From assembly GCA_002422865.1 (NCBI GenBank), contig DITN01000063.1, positions 21,547-85,546 on the forward strand: a stretch of DNA of 64,000 nt. Reading direction: 5' to 3'. Of the stretch, positions 12,001 through 18,913 are shown in pieces. The notes under the pieces are model-generated. The model was not told the origin of the DNA. It saw only the letters and a list, made by a program, of their open reading frames with translations, and ran no database searches. How positions within the stretch are numbered: the first letter of the stretch is position 1; each line of letters begins with the position of its first letter. Source of the DNA: Bacteroidetes bacterium UBA6183. Its GTDB lineage: Bacteria > Bacteroidota > Bacteroidia > UKL13-3. A program made the translations under genes and the position numbers.

Positions 12001-12405
12001 AACAGCAACAATCCTCAAACTTTATCAATATCAATAAGTGCAGTACAAACGCATTTAGGTCAACATAGTGGTGATAGATTAGGTAGCTGTAATGCAGTTT
12101 GTGGATTTGCAAAAACTAGTGCAGATGGTGACATGTACACACAAGAAACAATGGATGGTGAGATTAACTTAATTGTTTATCCAAATCCAAGTAACAGTGC
12201 ATTTAACTTTAAGTTAGAAACTGAAAGCACTGAAATGGTAACCATTACATTGTACGACATGTCGGGCAGAATGGTACTGAACTTAACCAACCAAAATCCA
12301 ACAGAAGTAATCACCATTGCTCAAGAAATGGCAGCAGGTGTTTACATGGCAAACGTAACCCAAGGTGAGTTTGTTAAAACTGTTAAGATTACTAAAGTAA
12401 ACTAA
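6058..12405 (+). CDS. Giant modular T9SS-secreted adhesin-like protein (LamG, HYR/Ig-like repeats, SUEL-type lectin)
   Basis: The 2115-residue protein starts with a signal peptide ending near LSVSAQ. In order I see: a unique N-terminal region (30-300); Ig-like modules (about 400-560); a concanavalin-like LamG module (about 565-730, ALHFDGVDDW to GTIDEVRVWNRAL); a choice-of-anchor D/ASH-like module (about 805-925); and HYR-like modules. A SUEL-type galactose-binding lectin-like module follows at about 1062-1152 (SIDFASYGTPNGSC, then GDPCGGTVKRLYIQATW). Next come several 80-residue repeats (AVAQNVT, SSDNCG, VTLTVTDVNGN, VTVQDNIAP), two of them nearly identical in DNA. A Cys-rich CHYPPGN motif sits near 1976-2010 and a T9SS type A sorting domain at about 2040-2115 (YPNPSNSAFNF). 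It is probably exported through SprA and attached to the cell surface, binding glycans. Confidence 0.88.
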   Translation: MKTQIQKLANLKNVLTLVVGLFTLSVSAQVKVLNNGYLRMGNGNENSINAYGNVQQPFYFDGVSSTWRKLTYSTYPLDIAVAVGGDKTNNWNINGTIVVNPLLSGQVIDYSGYMATSATTGWGVVKSTGTINIGGKLLLVEQTYTLPQASGYIGIKVKVTNIDATLTENVRVWVGTRDDWVGTSDRPRKQRGNIVNGAFVQNTTTAQQALALKISSGAEAVLVYTNSNRGQTSVNSCCSFEYAMNTNPATSTFDITNDGSYAFYMRLNDLAPNASDEFTWYYAAGSLANIDNIINEVAQASGSVQNITCNTATYNATATANGTGYWMAVPQGSAAPTAAQIKAGLSYGSVNVAGTGAFGNGAMTANTQRGFNITGLNQATNYTVYFVHEDATPQFSSVISSNFTTVNPTAAITASGNTTFCNGGSITLNATSGSGLTYQWNNLSGAIGGATNATYSASTTNAYTVTIGRMGCPNFTSAATQVTVNSNPTVNATANNGVAVGQTLTLSASGATTYSWSGPNGFTSNQANPTINNVSIAAAGTYTVVGTANGCSASANTSVVINQPAKALHFDGVDDWVNVTNMPAINAIPVTLEAYVKPEMRTENTNFYPNNILSNDVPGSYGLGMGININSYGSQITIEYKNGFRSFYDNTIVAGQWVHIAVVYTNGKVETYINGVLKDVVNHNQAPLNGNTNMFIGRHNDDAGYGTRRFFKGTIDEVRVWNRALCAQEITSQYACQLNGAGNGLFANYNFDNGLAGANNAGVTLLNDTTSNNGNGILNNFALSGNTSNWILQGGTNGVCANYIVGDVNVKGNNTTIYDGTTALTTANFTNMGSAILGNAVTKIFTIENTGTGSLNINNINFTGTNAADFSVSGITLPATLAAGTSANITVSMNASSVGTRNATINITTDDCDETVYNFNVSAQISCSPVAISNCPQTQYEQIYADSNNCSAVFTYLPTITGTNATASYTFSGATTASGAGTGSGSRFNVGQTTVTINVTGTCGTASCSFVVTVVDNIAPKAISKNATVYLNAAGTANVTPVDINNNSSDNCGTVTLSMSQTGTICGFATEGQNVTLTAPAGAVITSIDFASYGTPNGSCNNYTQGWCHATNSKTIVEGYALNQNSVTIPATNGVFGDPCGGTVKRLYIQATWTGTGSSSTFNCAKVGNNAVNLIVTDANGNVATAPATVTVIDTIKPNAVAQNITVNLGTSGTASITASQINNGSTDNCSISSIAIDKTNFSCADLTFNTITQVLPTNTSWTVSSTITPFIPACGQPFVGVSSLPAASTFTVTPSLNAYVTTIIPGTQALFSENNIRYFKKSFYLSSLHDINAEFLASVDNTVQIWINGVAVALERDFDMANFSDNIYHRLVLGANGVNTNGGAGYQTFDVVNSVTASNLFVVGNNEIVLAIANCSGTDRGNISFKATITNKAPATLPVNLTVTDASNNVSTANALVTVIDAIAPVITCPANIAVFATSAAGAVVNYALPTATDNCTATVSLVSGLASGATFPLGTSTITYQAKDQSGNTTTCSFNVTVTGVAPVIVSPGNITVNNQPNTCGANVNYTATETTGIPASTITYSIAPGSNFAVGTVQVTATATNPVGTSSTTFSVTVVDNQAPNAVAQNVTIQLDANGAASTTATAVNNGSSDNCGVASVSLSKTSFDCSNVGNNNVTLTVTDVNGNVSTANSVVTVQDNIAPTAVAQNVTIQLDANGAASTTATAVNNGSSDNCGVASVSLSKTSFDCSNVGNNNVTLTVTDVNGNVSTANSVVTVQDNIAPNAVAQNVTVTLVNGGASVTAAMVNNGSYDNCGIANLSVSPSTFNCGNIGNNTVTLTVTDVNGNISTTTSTVNVVGVVPTCTVASAPRNNGTVIGNTNTLAAVNQMFLGYGAQSMNITCTATGGGPYTYSWSGSGLSNYNIANPVFTPTAGGNYTLTCTITNSYGCQSTWSITICVIDVRTNGGSPSNPKVLLCHYPPGNSNNPQTLSISISAVQTHLGQHSGDRLGSCNAVCGFAKTSADGDMYTQETMDGEINLIVYPNPSNSAFNFKLETESTEMVTITLYDMSGRMVLNLTNQNPTEVITIAQEMAAGVYMANVTQGEFVKTVKITKVN
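10921..11400 (+). repeat. Tandem 240-bp repeat inside the giant secreted protein
   Basis: Two consecutive 240-bp units (10921-11160 and 11161-11400) differ at about 10 positions, by direct comparison, and each encodes one 80-residue HYR-like module. A third, diverged unit begins at 11401 with the same 20-odd bases. The middle 150 bp of the two units is almost invariant, which points to recent duplication or gene conversion. Confidence 0.9.
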
Positions 12406-12427
12406 TAGGGTTTAATAGTTAACTACT

Positions 12428-12458
12428 GCGGCCGCTCCCGAATTTCGGGAGCGGCCGC
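12428..12458. terminator. Strong bidirectional terminator
   Basis: A perfect inverted repeat with 15-base arms (GCGGCCGCTCCCGAA and its complement) around a single central base, followed by TTTTATTTTC. It lies between the convergent stops at 12405 and 12485 and would serve both. Both arms contain GCGGCCGC, a very GC-rich element in this AT-rich sequence. Confidence 0.9.
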
Positions 12459-12484
12459 TTTTATTTTCAAATCTCTATAAAGTT

Positions 12485-12835
12485 TTACTTACGCATAATT
12501 TTATCTAAGCTTTTTCCTTTGGCTAACTCGTCAATGATCTTATCGAGGTAACGCACTTTTTGCATAATGGGGTCTTCAATTTCTTCAACCCTGTAACCAC
12601 ATATAACACCTTTTATTTTACTGGCATTTGGATTAAATTTTGGTGCATCATTAAAAAATGTTTCAAAGTTGGTTTCGTTAGTTAAAATATCAACCAATGA
12701 TGTTTCATCATAACCGGTTAACCAAAAAATTAAATCGTTTACCTCTTGTCTTGTTCTACCTTTTTTCTCAGCCTTAGTAATGTAGTGCGGATACACACTG
12801 GCAAATTTCATTTTATAAACGCGGTTGTTGTCCAT
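12485..12835 (-). CDS. DUF2200 family protein
   Basis: The 116-residue cytoplasmic protein matches DUF2200 along its whole length: an N-terminal VYKMKFASVYPHYI segment, RTRQEVNDLIFWLTGYD in the middle, and the conserved ICGYRVEEIEDPIMQKVRYL followed by DKIIDELAKGKSLDKIM. The ATG is at 12833-12835. The family is widespread in bacteria and has no established biochemical function that I know. It is convergent with the giant T9SS protein and shares its terminator. No signal peptide or membrane segment is present. Confidence 0.9.
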   Translation of the reverse strand: MDNNRVYKMKFASVYPHYITKAEKKGRTRQEVNDLIFWLTGYDETSLVDILTNETNFETFFNDAPKFNPNASKIKGVICGYRVEEIEDPIMQKVRYLDKIIDELAKGKSLDKIMRK

Positions 12836-13017
12836 GCTTTTGGGTTAAAACTCGAAGGTAATAAAATTGGATGTTTAAGGCTTTAATAGGGTATTTTACT
12901 GATGAATTGATATGCAATTGGTTGATATTTATTATATTGAACTTAACAAATCTAAACATACTCATAGTTTGTAATTATGGGATAATGATTTACTTTCACG
13001 AAACAAATAAATTAAAC

Positions 13018-13788
13018 ATGAAAAAAATAGTAACCCTTATTACCCTATCCATTGCACTTTTGGTTGCAAACAAATCCTATGCACAACTTAAAAAAGTAGC
13101 AGTGATTTCAATATATGGAAACCGGAATTTAAGCGATAATGCCTTAGACAGGGCTTTTAATGAGAAATTGCTTAAGGATTCATCATACAACGTAGATGGA
13201 TTGGTTACGAAATTTGCGAATTACGTAAATGATGAAATGATTAAGGATTTTCCTTTTGCTTTTGTGCCCAAAGATGAAGTTGTTAATCATCCTGAGTACA
13301 AAAAACTTGGTGAAGTGGCTAGTGCCAGTAAAAACAACGAAACTTATGATGTATTGGACGGTAAGGTTTCAGTATACAGCACAGCTCCCGGCTATGTTCC
13401 AATAGCTTCATTTGGTATAATTGATGATGTAAAAGCGATTAAACAAGCATTTACATTTTTACCAGCTGATGTGGATGGTGTAATGATTGCTTTCATTACT
13501 TTCAGGTTAGAGGATCAAGCGGGTATGATGGGGTTAACCGTTAAAAAAGTGCGCGCTTACGCCAATGTGAAAATATTTAACCGTGAAGGGAAACGTATTT
13601 TTAAGTTAAAAGAGTCTGAGTTATCAAAAGAAAGTGTTACGGGAGCAATGGGTATTGTAGTAGAGCCCAATAAAGTAATGACCCTGGTTAAGTCTGCTTT
13701 TGATGAACTTTTAGTTGCTATGAAAAAGAAGATGCCAAAATCGTTAGCTAAACTTGCTAAAAAAATAGATGTAACTAAAGAAGATTAA
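13018..13788 (+). CDS. Secreted protein of unknown function
   Basis: The ATG at 13018 gives a clean signal peptide (MKKIVTLITLSIALLVANKS, then YAQ); the frame is open 147 bp further upstream, but that extension is AT-rich and unlikely to be coding. The 256-residue product starts its mature part KKVAVISIYGNRNLSDN and is alpha/beta-like, with a Lys-rich C-terminus (MKKKMPKSLAKLAKKIDV). I do not recognise the family. The opening strand resembles periplasmic or lipoprotein-like stress proteins with a GNA1162/CsgG-like look, but this is weak. It is monocistronic, with a terminator directly downstream. Confidence 0.75.
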   Translation: MKKIVTLITLSIALLVANKSYAQLKKVAVISIYGNRNLSDNALDRAFNEKLLKDSSYNVDGLVTKFANYVNDEMIKDFPFAFVPKDEVVNHPEYKKLGEVASASKNNETYDVLDGKVSVYSTAPGYVPIASFGIIDDVKAIKQAFTFLPADVDGVMIAFITFRLEDQAGMMGLTVKKVRAYANVKIFNREGKRIFKLKESELSKESVTGAMGIVVEPNKVMTLVKSAFDELLVAMKKKMPKSLAKLAKKIDVTKED

Positions 13789-13807
13789 TTGCTTTTGTTT
13801 CATCATT

Positions 13808-13843
13808 AAAAGACAATCTACTTACAAGTAGGTTGTCTTTTTT
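13808..13843. terminator. Rho-independent terminator after the secreted protein
   Basis: A stem of about 15 bp, AAAAGACAATCTACT pairing with AGTAGGTTGTCTTTT with one G-U pair and a short loop, followed by TTTGTTT. Its A-rich left side could let it act on the opposite strand too. Confidence 0.85.
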
Positions 13844-13910
13844 GTTTAGGTTGCATGTAAATAGATAAGCCTTATATTAAAGTGGCTGAAACTTCATTTA
13901 TTAAGTTATA

Positions 13911-14077
13911 TCCTGCTTGAGCAACCACAGACAATAACGTCTGTTCTGCGTCTTGGGTTGGCATAGCGTAAGTGCTTGTATCGGGAGTAGAAGAAACAAG
14001 CTTTAACATACCGTCTCTCGATGCGATTACTCAAACGTAAATTCTTTGCAGCAATCACTCAGGGTAGCTGAGATTTC
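13911..14077. repeat. Degenerate composite palindromic intergenic repeat
   Basis: Read on the minus strand this stretch contains CTCAGCTACCCTGAGTGATT, GCATCGAGAGACGG, ACTCCCGATACAAGC and AACCCAAGACGCAGAACAG. These line up in order with the better-preserved elements at 23431-23601 and 35850-36205 (CAGCCTCTTCGAGTG, CGTATCGAGAAG, ACTCTCGATACACGC, CCCAAAGCGCACTCGAGCAGG). It also holds ACAGAC-N6-GTCTGT at 13927-13944, the same arms as the hairpin at 23366-23393. The 303-bp gap 13789-14091 otherwise holds only the terminator. Confidence 0.6.
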
Positions 14078-14091
14078 AATTTGCTATCTAC

Positions 14092-14874
14092 TTAAAACGT
14101 TTGTTTCTTTTCTATTTCAGGTAAAGCTTCATCTATTCGTTTGGCAAGTTCGGGTAGTTTAATGGTGGGAACAGCAGGAAACAAATGGTGCTCCAAATGG
14201 TAAAACATGCTGAAAGTAATTTTATTTTTCCAACTGCTTCTTTGTGTACGCGCCAATTCGGGTTGGTCATGTGTATCGTGATGGACGGTCCAAACGGCAA
14301 AAAACGCCATTAAAAATTCTCCAATTAACATGATGATGATGTGGTAAATTAAAAAGTCGATTTTAAAATAAAACACCATGGCTGCAAATGTTGCAATAGA
14401 AACCAATTCTAATATTACATTACGTTTATAACTTTTATTACCCAATTGTAAGGTTACTTTATGAATCAAAAACATATGAACAGGCCCATATAAAATGGCT
14501 CCGTACCAAGTCATGCCGGCCGATTTACCTTCATAGTCTTCATCTGTTAAACAATATTTATGATGCCTGATGTGGTTAAACTTTACCGCATGTATAGATA
14601 CCATCATCAACACACTGTTGATGTATAAAGACAACCACGTTAAAAATTTATTGGTGCCAAGCGAATTGTGAAAACCATTATGCACCTGCTTTAAACCCGT
14701 TAAAAAGAAAAATGCCGAAAAAGGCAATGCCAACACATAATACCCAAAATAGGCTAAGGTAATAGAAATAACAAACCACGGAATGGTTAAGTTGTTTTCA
14801 ATAAGCATTTCTTTAAAAGACAAGTTTTTTAAATCTTTCCATGCTACGCTTTTAAGTATTTCTGGGTGTGTCAT
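14092..14874 (-). CDS. Fatty acid desaturase family membrane enzyme
   Basis: The 260-residue integral membrane protein has the three histidine boxes of the di-iron desaturase family in order: HNGFH (HxxxH), HIRHH (HxxHH) and HLEHH (HxxHH). Hydrophobic segments lie between them (about 30-60, 80-100, 155-195). The family introduces double bonds into acyl chains or hydroxylates or desaturates related lipids using O2 and an electron donor. At 260 residues it is shorter than acyl-CoA desaturases (300-380), but all metal ligand boxes are present. The exact substrate cannot be told from sequence. A small membrane protein gene lies 53 bp upstream on the same strand and may be co-transcribed. Confidence 0.88.
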   Translation of the reverse strand: MTHPEILKSVAWKDLKNLSFKEMLIENNLTIPWFVISITLAYFGYYVLALPFSAFFFLTGLKQVHNGFHNSLGTNKFLTWLSLYINSVLMMVSIHAVKFNHIRHHKYCLTDEDYEGKSAGMTWYGAILYGPVHMFLIHKVTLQLGNKSYKRNVILELVSIATFAAMVFYFKIDFLIYHIIIMLIGEFLMAFFAVWTVHHDTHDQPELARTQRSSWKNKITFSMFYHLEHHLFPAVPTIKLPELAKRIDEALPEIEKKQTF

Positions 14875-14927
14875 GTAGGTGAAGGATTGGTTTTTGCTTA
14901 TACGAAGGTGTTAATTTTAATGATAAC

Positions 14928-15305
14928 TTAGGTGGCAGTATTTTTCTTTTGTAGGTGGTTTGATATAAATAGGGCGAAGAAATAAATGGGACTTGCGGCT
15001 AATGTTCCTAAACTAACAAACAAACTTATCCAAATTAGCGCGACACCCATTTCTGTGGGAATAGTGAGGCCAACCTTAAATATATCTTTTAGCCAATACA
15101 TAACCACAAATGAATATATCGGGGAAAATATTGCAATAATCATAGATAAAGTGGTACCTAATATTGTGTATAGTAAGGATTTGTTAATGAGGTTAACAGT
15201 TATGGTTAAACACAATGAAAGCAAAGGAAGAGCTGCCACCAATATAGACGTTATGAAGATGAAAAGTAGCATGACGGTATTATTTTTAATTGTACTTTTT
15301 GGCAA
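14928..15305 (-). CDS. Small integral membrane protein, unknown
   Basis: A 125-residue frame starting at a TTG (15303-15305), or 114 residues from the ATG at 15272 (start MLLFIFITSILVAALPLLSL), which I consider equally likely. It has three to four hydrophobic helices (about 12-35, 45-70, 85-115) and a basic tail. I do not recognise a family. The overlapping plus-strand frame at 14986-15342 looks like a shadow, because the minus-strand frame has the composition of a real membrane protein and sits in line with the desaturase. Confidence is moderate. Confidence 0.5.
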   Translation of the reverse strand: MPKSTIKNNTVMLLFIFITSILVAALPLLSLCLTITVNLINKSLLYTILGTTLSMIIAIFSPIYSFVVMYWLKDIFKVGLTIPTEMGVALIWISLFVSLGTLAASPIYFFALFISNHLQKKNTAT

Positions 15306-15404
15306 TGCTTTGTTACAGCGTAATTTTCTGATTTACAAATAAACTCATTAACCAGTAACAACCAACTTCAATTTAAATGGAACTTAAACACCTTTTAAAC
15401 GTTA

Positions 15405-15548
15405 AACTCGGCTTAGGGGGTGAAGTAGGCTACCCCCGAGGGCAAGCCTTCGGTGCAGGCCCGAAGTGCGTTTGCCCTTGCTTTGGGCGGAGTAGCACGG
15501 AACACCCGGTACAGACTGTAGCGCAGCGAAACGTATGTAAAGCCCCCA
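15405..15548. repeat. GC-rich intergenic repeat region with palindrome
   Basis: A GC-rich block in front of hutU. It has a GGGGGT/ACCCCC hairpin near 15416-15438 and, at 15504-15547, a 43-bp element that is the reverse complement of 23358-23400 with about two mismatches. That element contains ACAGAC (15511), core GTAGCGCAGCGAA (15518-15530) and GTATGT (15533). No gene is convincing here, although a minus-strand frame is open across it. Confidence 0.8.
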
Positions 15549-15624
15549 ACTTTTAATGCTGATTTGTGTTGAGTTAATTGGGGTAAAAAACTATTTTCGC
15601 CCAAAATTCTTTTATAGAGTAATT

Positions 15625-17310
15625 ATGGCAAACAGACGAGAATTACGTGCAGCAACTGGTAACACATTAAGCTGCAAAGGCTGGGTACAAGAGGCAGCCT
15701 TGCGCATGTTACACAATAATTTAGATCCTGAGGTGGCTGAAAGGCCTGAGGATTTGGTGGTGTATGGCGGTATTGGTAAAGCAGCCCGCAACTGGGAAAG
15801 TTTTGATTTAATTGTAAAGGCTTTACAAGACTTAGAGGAAGACGAAACATTATTGGTGCAAAGTGGCAAACCGGTAGGTATTTTACCTACACACAAAGAT
15901 GCTCCGCGTGTAATTATATCGAACAGTATGTTGGTGCCTAAGTGGGCCAACTGGGAAACTTTCCACGAGTTGGATAAAAAAGGTTTGATGATGTACGGCC
16001 AAATGACAGCGGGTAGCTGGATTTATATTGGCTCGCAAGGTATTGTGCAAGGAACTTACGAAACGTTTGCCGAAGCTGCTCGTCAGCATTTTGGTGGTAC
16101 GCTTAAAGGTACTTTATCTGTTACTGCCGGTTTAGGTGGTATGGGTGGCGCACAACCTTTGGCGGTTACCATGTGTGATGGTGTTTGCCTTGCTGCCGAA
16201 ATGGTAGAATGGCGCATTAAAAAACGTATTGAAACGCGTTACTTAGATGTAATGAGTCGTGATATTGACCAAGCGATTGAGATGGCTTTAAAAGCGAAAG
16301 CAGAAGGCAGACGTTTATCGATTGGTGTATTATGTAATGTGATTGATTTATTGGAGCGTTTAATTGAGCGTAACATTACGCCTGATTTGTTAACGGATCA
16401 AACATCGGCACACGACCCATTAAATGGTTATTACCCTGAAGGTATAGCTGAAGAGGTAGCGGATAGAATGCGTAGAACAGAGCCGGCTAAGTATGTAGAA
16501 AAATCGTTGGATACCATGGCGCACCATGTGAAGTTGATGATTGAATTACAAAAGCGTGGTGCTATTACGTTTGATTACGGTAACAACTTACGCGGACAAG
16601 CAAAAGACCAACGCCATGTAGAAAATGCATTTGCGTTTCCGGGTTTTGTGCCTGCGTATATTCGTCCGTTGTTTTGCGAAGGTAAAGGTCCTTTCCGTTG
16701 GGTAGCTTTAAGTGGCGACCCGAATGATATTTATGTAACCGACCAAGTGATGAAGGAATTGTTTCCTGAAAACACTTCGTTACACCGTTGGTTAGATATG
16801 GCCCGTGAGCGTATTGCTTTCCAAGGTTTACCTGCACGTATTTGTTGGATAGGCCAAGGTGATAGAGAAAAAGCGGCTTTGGCATTTAACGAATTGGTGC
16901 GAACAGGTAAAGTAAAAGGCCCTATTGTAATTGGTCGCGACCATTTAGATACAGGATCGGTTGCTAGTCCTAATCGCGAAACAGAAGCCATGAAAGATGG
17001 TAGTGATGCAGTTGCTGATTGGCCTATATTAAATTCATTGATTAATACTGCGGGTGGCGCAAGTTGGGTATCAATACACCACGGTGGTGGAGTAGGTATG
17101 GGTTACAGCATACATGCAGGTATGGTAATAGTTGCTGATGGTACAGAAGATGCGGCACGCAGGTTAAAACGTGTGTTGCACAACGACCCAGCCATGGGTG
17201 TGATTAGACATGCTGATGCAGGTTACGATATTGCCATTGATACGGCACGTAAACACAGATTAGATATTAAGGAGCGTTTGAAGGATAAACCTGAAAAACC
17301 GGCATTTTAA
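15625..17310 (+). CDS. hutU: Urocanate hydratase
   Basis: I start at the ATG at 15625 (MANRRELRAATGNTL), because the 69-bp frame extension upstream is repeat-adjacent and not family-like. The 561 residues match urocanate hydratase end to end: GGIGKAARNWESFD, MTAGSWIYIGSQGIVQGTYE, the NAD+-binding GLGGMGGAQPLAVT, the LPARICWIGQGDR segment, and SIHHGGGVGMGYSIHAGMV near the C-terminus. It converts urocanate to imidazolone propionate with tightly bound NAD+, the second step of histidine degradation. No other hut gene is in the window, so the pathway must be scattered. A strong terminator follows. Confidence 0.96.
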   Translation: MANRRELRAATGNTLSCKGWVQEAALRMLHNNLDPEVAERPEDLVVYGGIGKAARNWESFDLIVKALQDLEEDETLLVQSGKPVGILPTHKDAPRVIISNSMLVPKWANWETFHELDKKGLMMYGQMTAGSWIYIGSQGIVQGTYETFAEAARQHFGGTLKGTLSVTAGLGGMGGAQPLAVTMCDGVCLAAEMVEWRIKKRIETRYLDVMSRDIDQAIEMALKAKAEGRRLSIGVLCNVIDLLERLIERNITPDLLTDQTSAHDPLNGYYPEGIAEEVADRMRRTEPAKYVEKSLDTMAHHVKLMIELQKRGAITFDYGNNLRGQAKDQRHVENAFAFPGFVPAYIRPLFCEGKGPFRWVALSGDPNDIYVTDQVMKELFPENTSLHRWLDMARERIAFQGLPARICWIGQGDREKAALAFNELVRTGKVKGPIVIGRDHLDTGSVASPNRETEAMKDGSDAVADWPILNSLINTAGGASWVSIHHGGGVGMGYSIHAGMVIVADGTEDAARRLKRVLHNDPAMGVIRHADAGYDIAIDTARKHRLDIKERLKDKPEKPAF

Positions 17311-17357
17311 TACCCTGTCAGCGGTTATAAACCCTGACAGTGGTTGAATAAAAACTA

Positions 17358-17390
17358 AAAATCCCGTTCTTAACTGAACGGGATTTTTTA
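17358..17390. terminator. Terminator between convergent hutU and serine hydrolase genes
   Basis: AATCCCGTTC and GAACGGGATT pair around a short loop (TTAACT) and are followed by TTTTTATTA. A weaker CTGTCAG/CTGACAG inverted repeat lies just upstream at about 17315-17341. Confidence 0.9.
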
Positions 17391-17403
17391 TTACTGACAT
17401 ACT

Positions 17404-18777
17404 TTAATGTTGCACCACAATACGTTGTTGGTACTGTTTGTTTTCTTTGCGGTTATTGGCTAATAAAACATATAATCCATTAGGTAAGTTCGATACATCC
17501 AATTGGTTTTGGTTGCTAACGGCTAAAACTATTTTGCCTGAAATGTCCATCAATTGCACCTCGGTAATTTCAATTATTTCATCCAAATTAATTACATCGT
17601 TTGCAGGGTTAGGATATACATTTATTTTTGATGGTAATGTATTTTCTGTTAGTCCTGTTGCCAAGTAACTGATGGTTACTTTGTGCAATGCGTTAATTAC
17701 AGTAGCAACTAGGCCATTGTTGTTTAAACTATCTTGGTTGGTTAATGCAGAGATAGCAACACCCGATGTGGTATCAAACAAATTTTCGTTGATGTAACCA
17801 AAAAATGTTCCTCCATGCGTGTATAAGGTTCGGCCGTTTAATAACCTGCTGTACCTAAAAATACCTAACCCATAACCATGTTTTCCGCCAATAGATACGG
17901 TGTTGGTCATTTCTTTCCACGATTGTTCAGAGAACAATTGTTTGGTACATAGTTTATGCCAAAACCACACATTGTCCTCGGCTGTTGTTATCAAAGAACC
18001 GGCTGTGGTGGCTAATGAAAATAGTGAGTTTAAATAAGGCGATTGGGTCATGTCCTCCAACTCTTCTCCGTTTAATACCACGCTCCAAGGTCGGGCAACA
18101 GGTAAGCTTCCGCTCTCGCCATAGTTAAATGTATTGTTCAGTTGGTGAGGTGCAAAAATCCACTCGCTCATGGCTGTCCATGCCGATTTTTGTAGCACCT
18201 CTTCAATAATAATTCCGGCAATAATATAATTGGTGTTGGAGTAATCCCAGGCGCCACCGGGTGCTGCATTAGGCTGTTTAGCAATACGCAATATTTCTTG
18301 TTTGGTCCATAGTTTTCCGGGTTTACTCAGTAGGCTATCGTTAATCGCCTCCGACTGCATATAGTCGTGCAAACCACTGGTGTGGTTTAAACATTGTCTA
18401 ATGGTAATTCGTCCGCTGATATTTGGGTAGCCTTGAATCCATTTTCCAATGGTATCATCTAAACTAATCAAACCTTTTTCTTGCATAATAAGTAAGAGCG
18501 CAGCAATATGTGTTTTGGTGTTACTGCCCATACCCAATAACATGTTGGTGGTTATGGGGGTGTTTTGATGCGAATAACCATTTGCTCCTTTCCATACTCC
18601 TACACCCGGAATTAATACCGCTGCCGATGTGCCTTTAATTTTGTATTTGTTGCACACGCTATCTAAGGTGTTTTGTAAACGTGCACTAAGTGCCGGGCTA
18701 ATTTGTGCATATATTTTGTTTTGTATGCCTAAAAGCATTAAACAAGCAAGCAAAAATGTGGTACAAGTTTTTTTCAT
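17404..18777 (-). CDS. Secreted serine hydrolase (beta-lactamase/PBP class C fold) with T9SS sorting domain
   Basis: The 457-residue protein has a signal peptide (MKKTCTTFLLACLMLLGIQN, cleaved after IYAQ) and a beta-lactamase-related domain at about residues 30-360. The nucleophile motif SNTK is at 85-88, the Tyr motif lies in WDYSNTN, and THGGTFFGY occupies the place of the KTG triad. The C-terminal 80 residues are a T9SS type A sorting domain (INVYPNPANDVINLDE, then VSNLPNGLYVLLANN). It should act outside the cell or on its surface as a D-amino-peptidase, esterase or similar; class C beta-lactamase activity cannot be assumed. It is divergent from the LytS/LytTR pair across 136 bp that contain a putative LytTR site. 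Confidence 0.92.
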   Translation of the reverse strand: MKKTCTTFLLACLMLLGIQNKIYAQISPALSARLQNTLDSVCNKYKIKGTSAAVLIPGVGVWKGANGYSHQNTPITTNMLLGMGSNTKTHIAALLLIMQEKGLISLDDTIGKWIQGYPNISGRITIRQCLNHTSGLHDYMQSEAINDSLLSKPGKLWTKQEILRIAKQPNAAPGGAWDYSNTNYIIAGIIIEEVLQKSAWTAMSEWIFAPHQLNNTFNYGESGSLPVARPWSVVLNGEELEDMTQSPYLNSLFSLATTAGSLITTAEDNVWFWHKLCTKQLFSEQSWKEMTNTVSIGGKHGYGLGIFRYSRLLNGRTLYTHGGTFFGYINENLFDTTSGVAISALTNQDSLNNNGLVATVINALHKVTISYLATGLTENTLPSKINVYPNPANDVINLDEIIEITEVQLMDISGKIVLAVSNQNQLDVSNLPNGLYVLLANNRKENKQYQQRIVVQH

Positions 18778-18875
18778 AATTGTAGTGATTAGGGTTTCAA
18801 AACAAATACAGTTAAAGGAGTTATTTTTTTAAACTCGACCAACAAGTTTTAAAATTAGACGTAAGTATTATGGCT

Positions 18876-18907
18876 TATTTCGTCTAAAAATAATCGTATT
18901 TCGTCTA
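18876..18907. promoter_or_regulatory. Candidate LytTR binding site (11-bp direct repeat, 21-bp spacing)
   Basis: TATTTCGTCTA occurs at 18876-18886 and again at 18897-18907, exactly 21 bp apart, with an inverted TAGACG at 18856. LytTR-type regulators are known to bind two direct ~9-bp repeats with two-helical-turn spacing. The site lies between the divergent serine hydrolase and sensor kinase genes, whose operon encodes a LytTR regulator. That makes autoregulation and control of the hydrolase a reasonable inference. Confidence 0.55.
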
Positions 18908-18913
18908 CAATAG

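Noticed and set aside
14986..15342. Plus-strand 118-residue frame
   Set aside because: It overlaps the minus-strand membrane protein, has no recognisable features and is not in line with its neighbours.
15413..15604. Minus-strand 63-residue frame before hutU
   Set aside because: It runs through the GC-rich palindromic repeat block and looks like repeat, not protein.
17404..18777. Serine hydrolase as a class C beta-lactamase resistance gene
   Set aside because: The fold is shared with many peptidases and esterases. The KTG-like triad is altered (THGG), and it carries a T9SS tail, so resistance is not supported.
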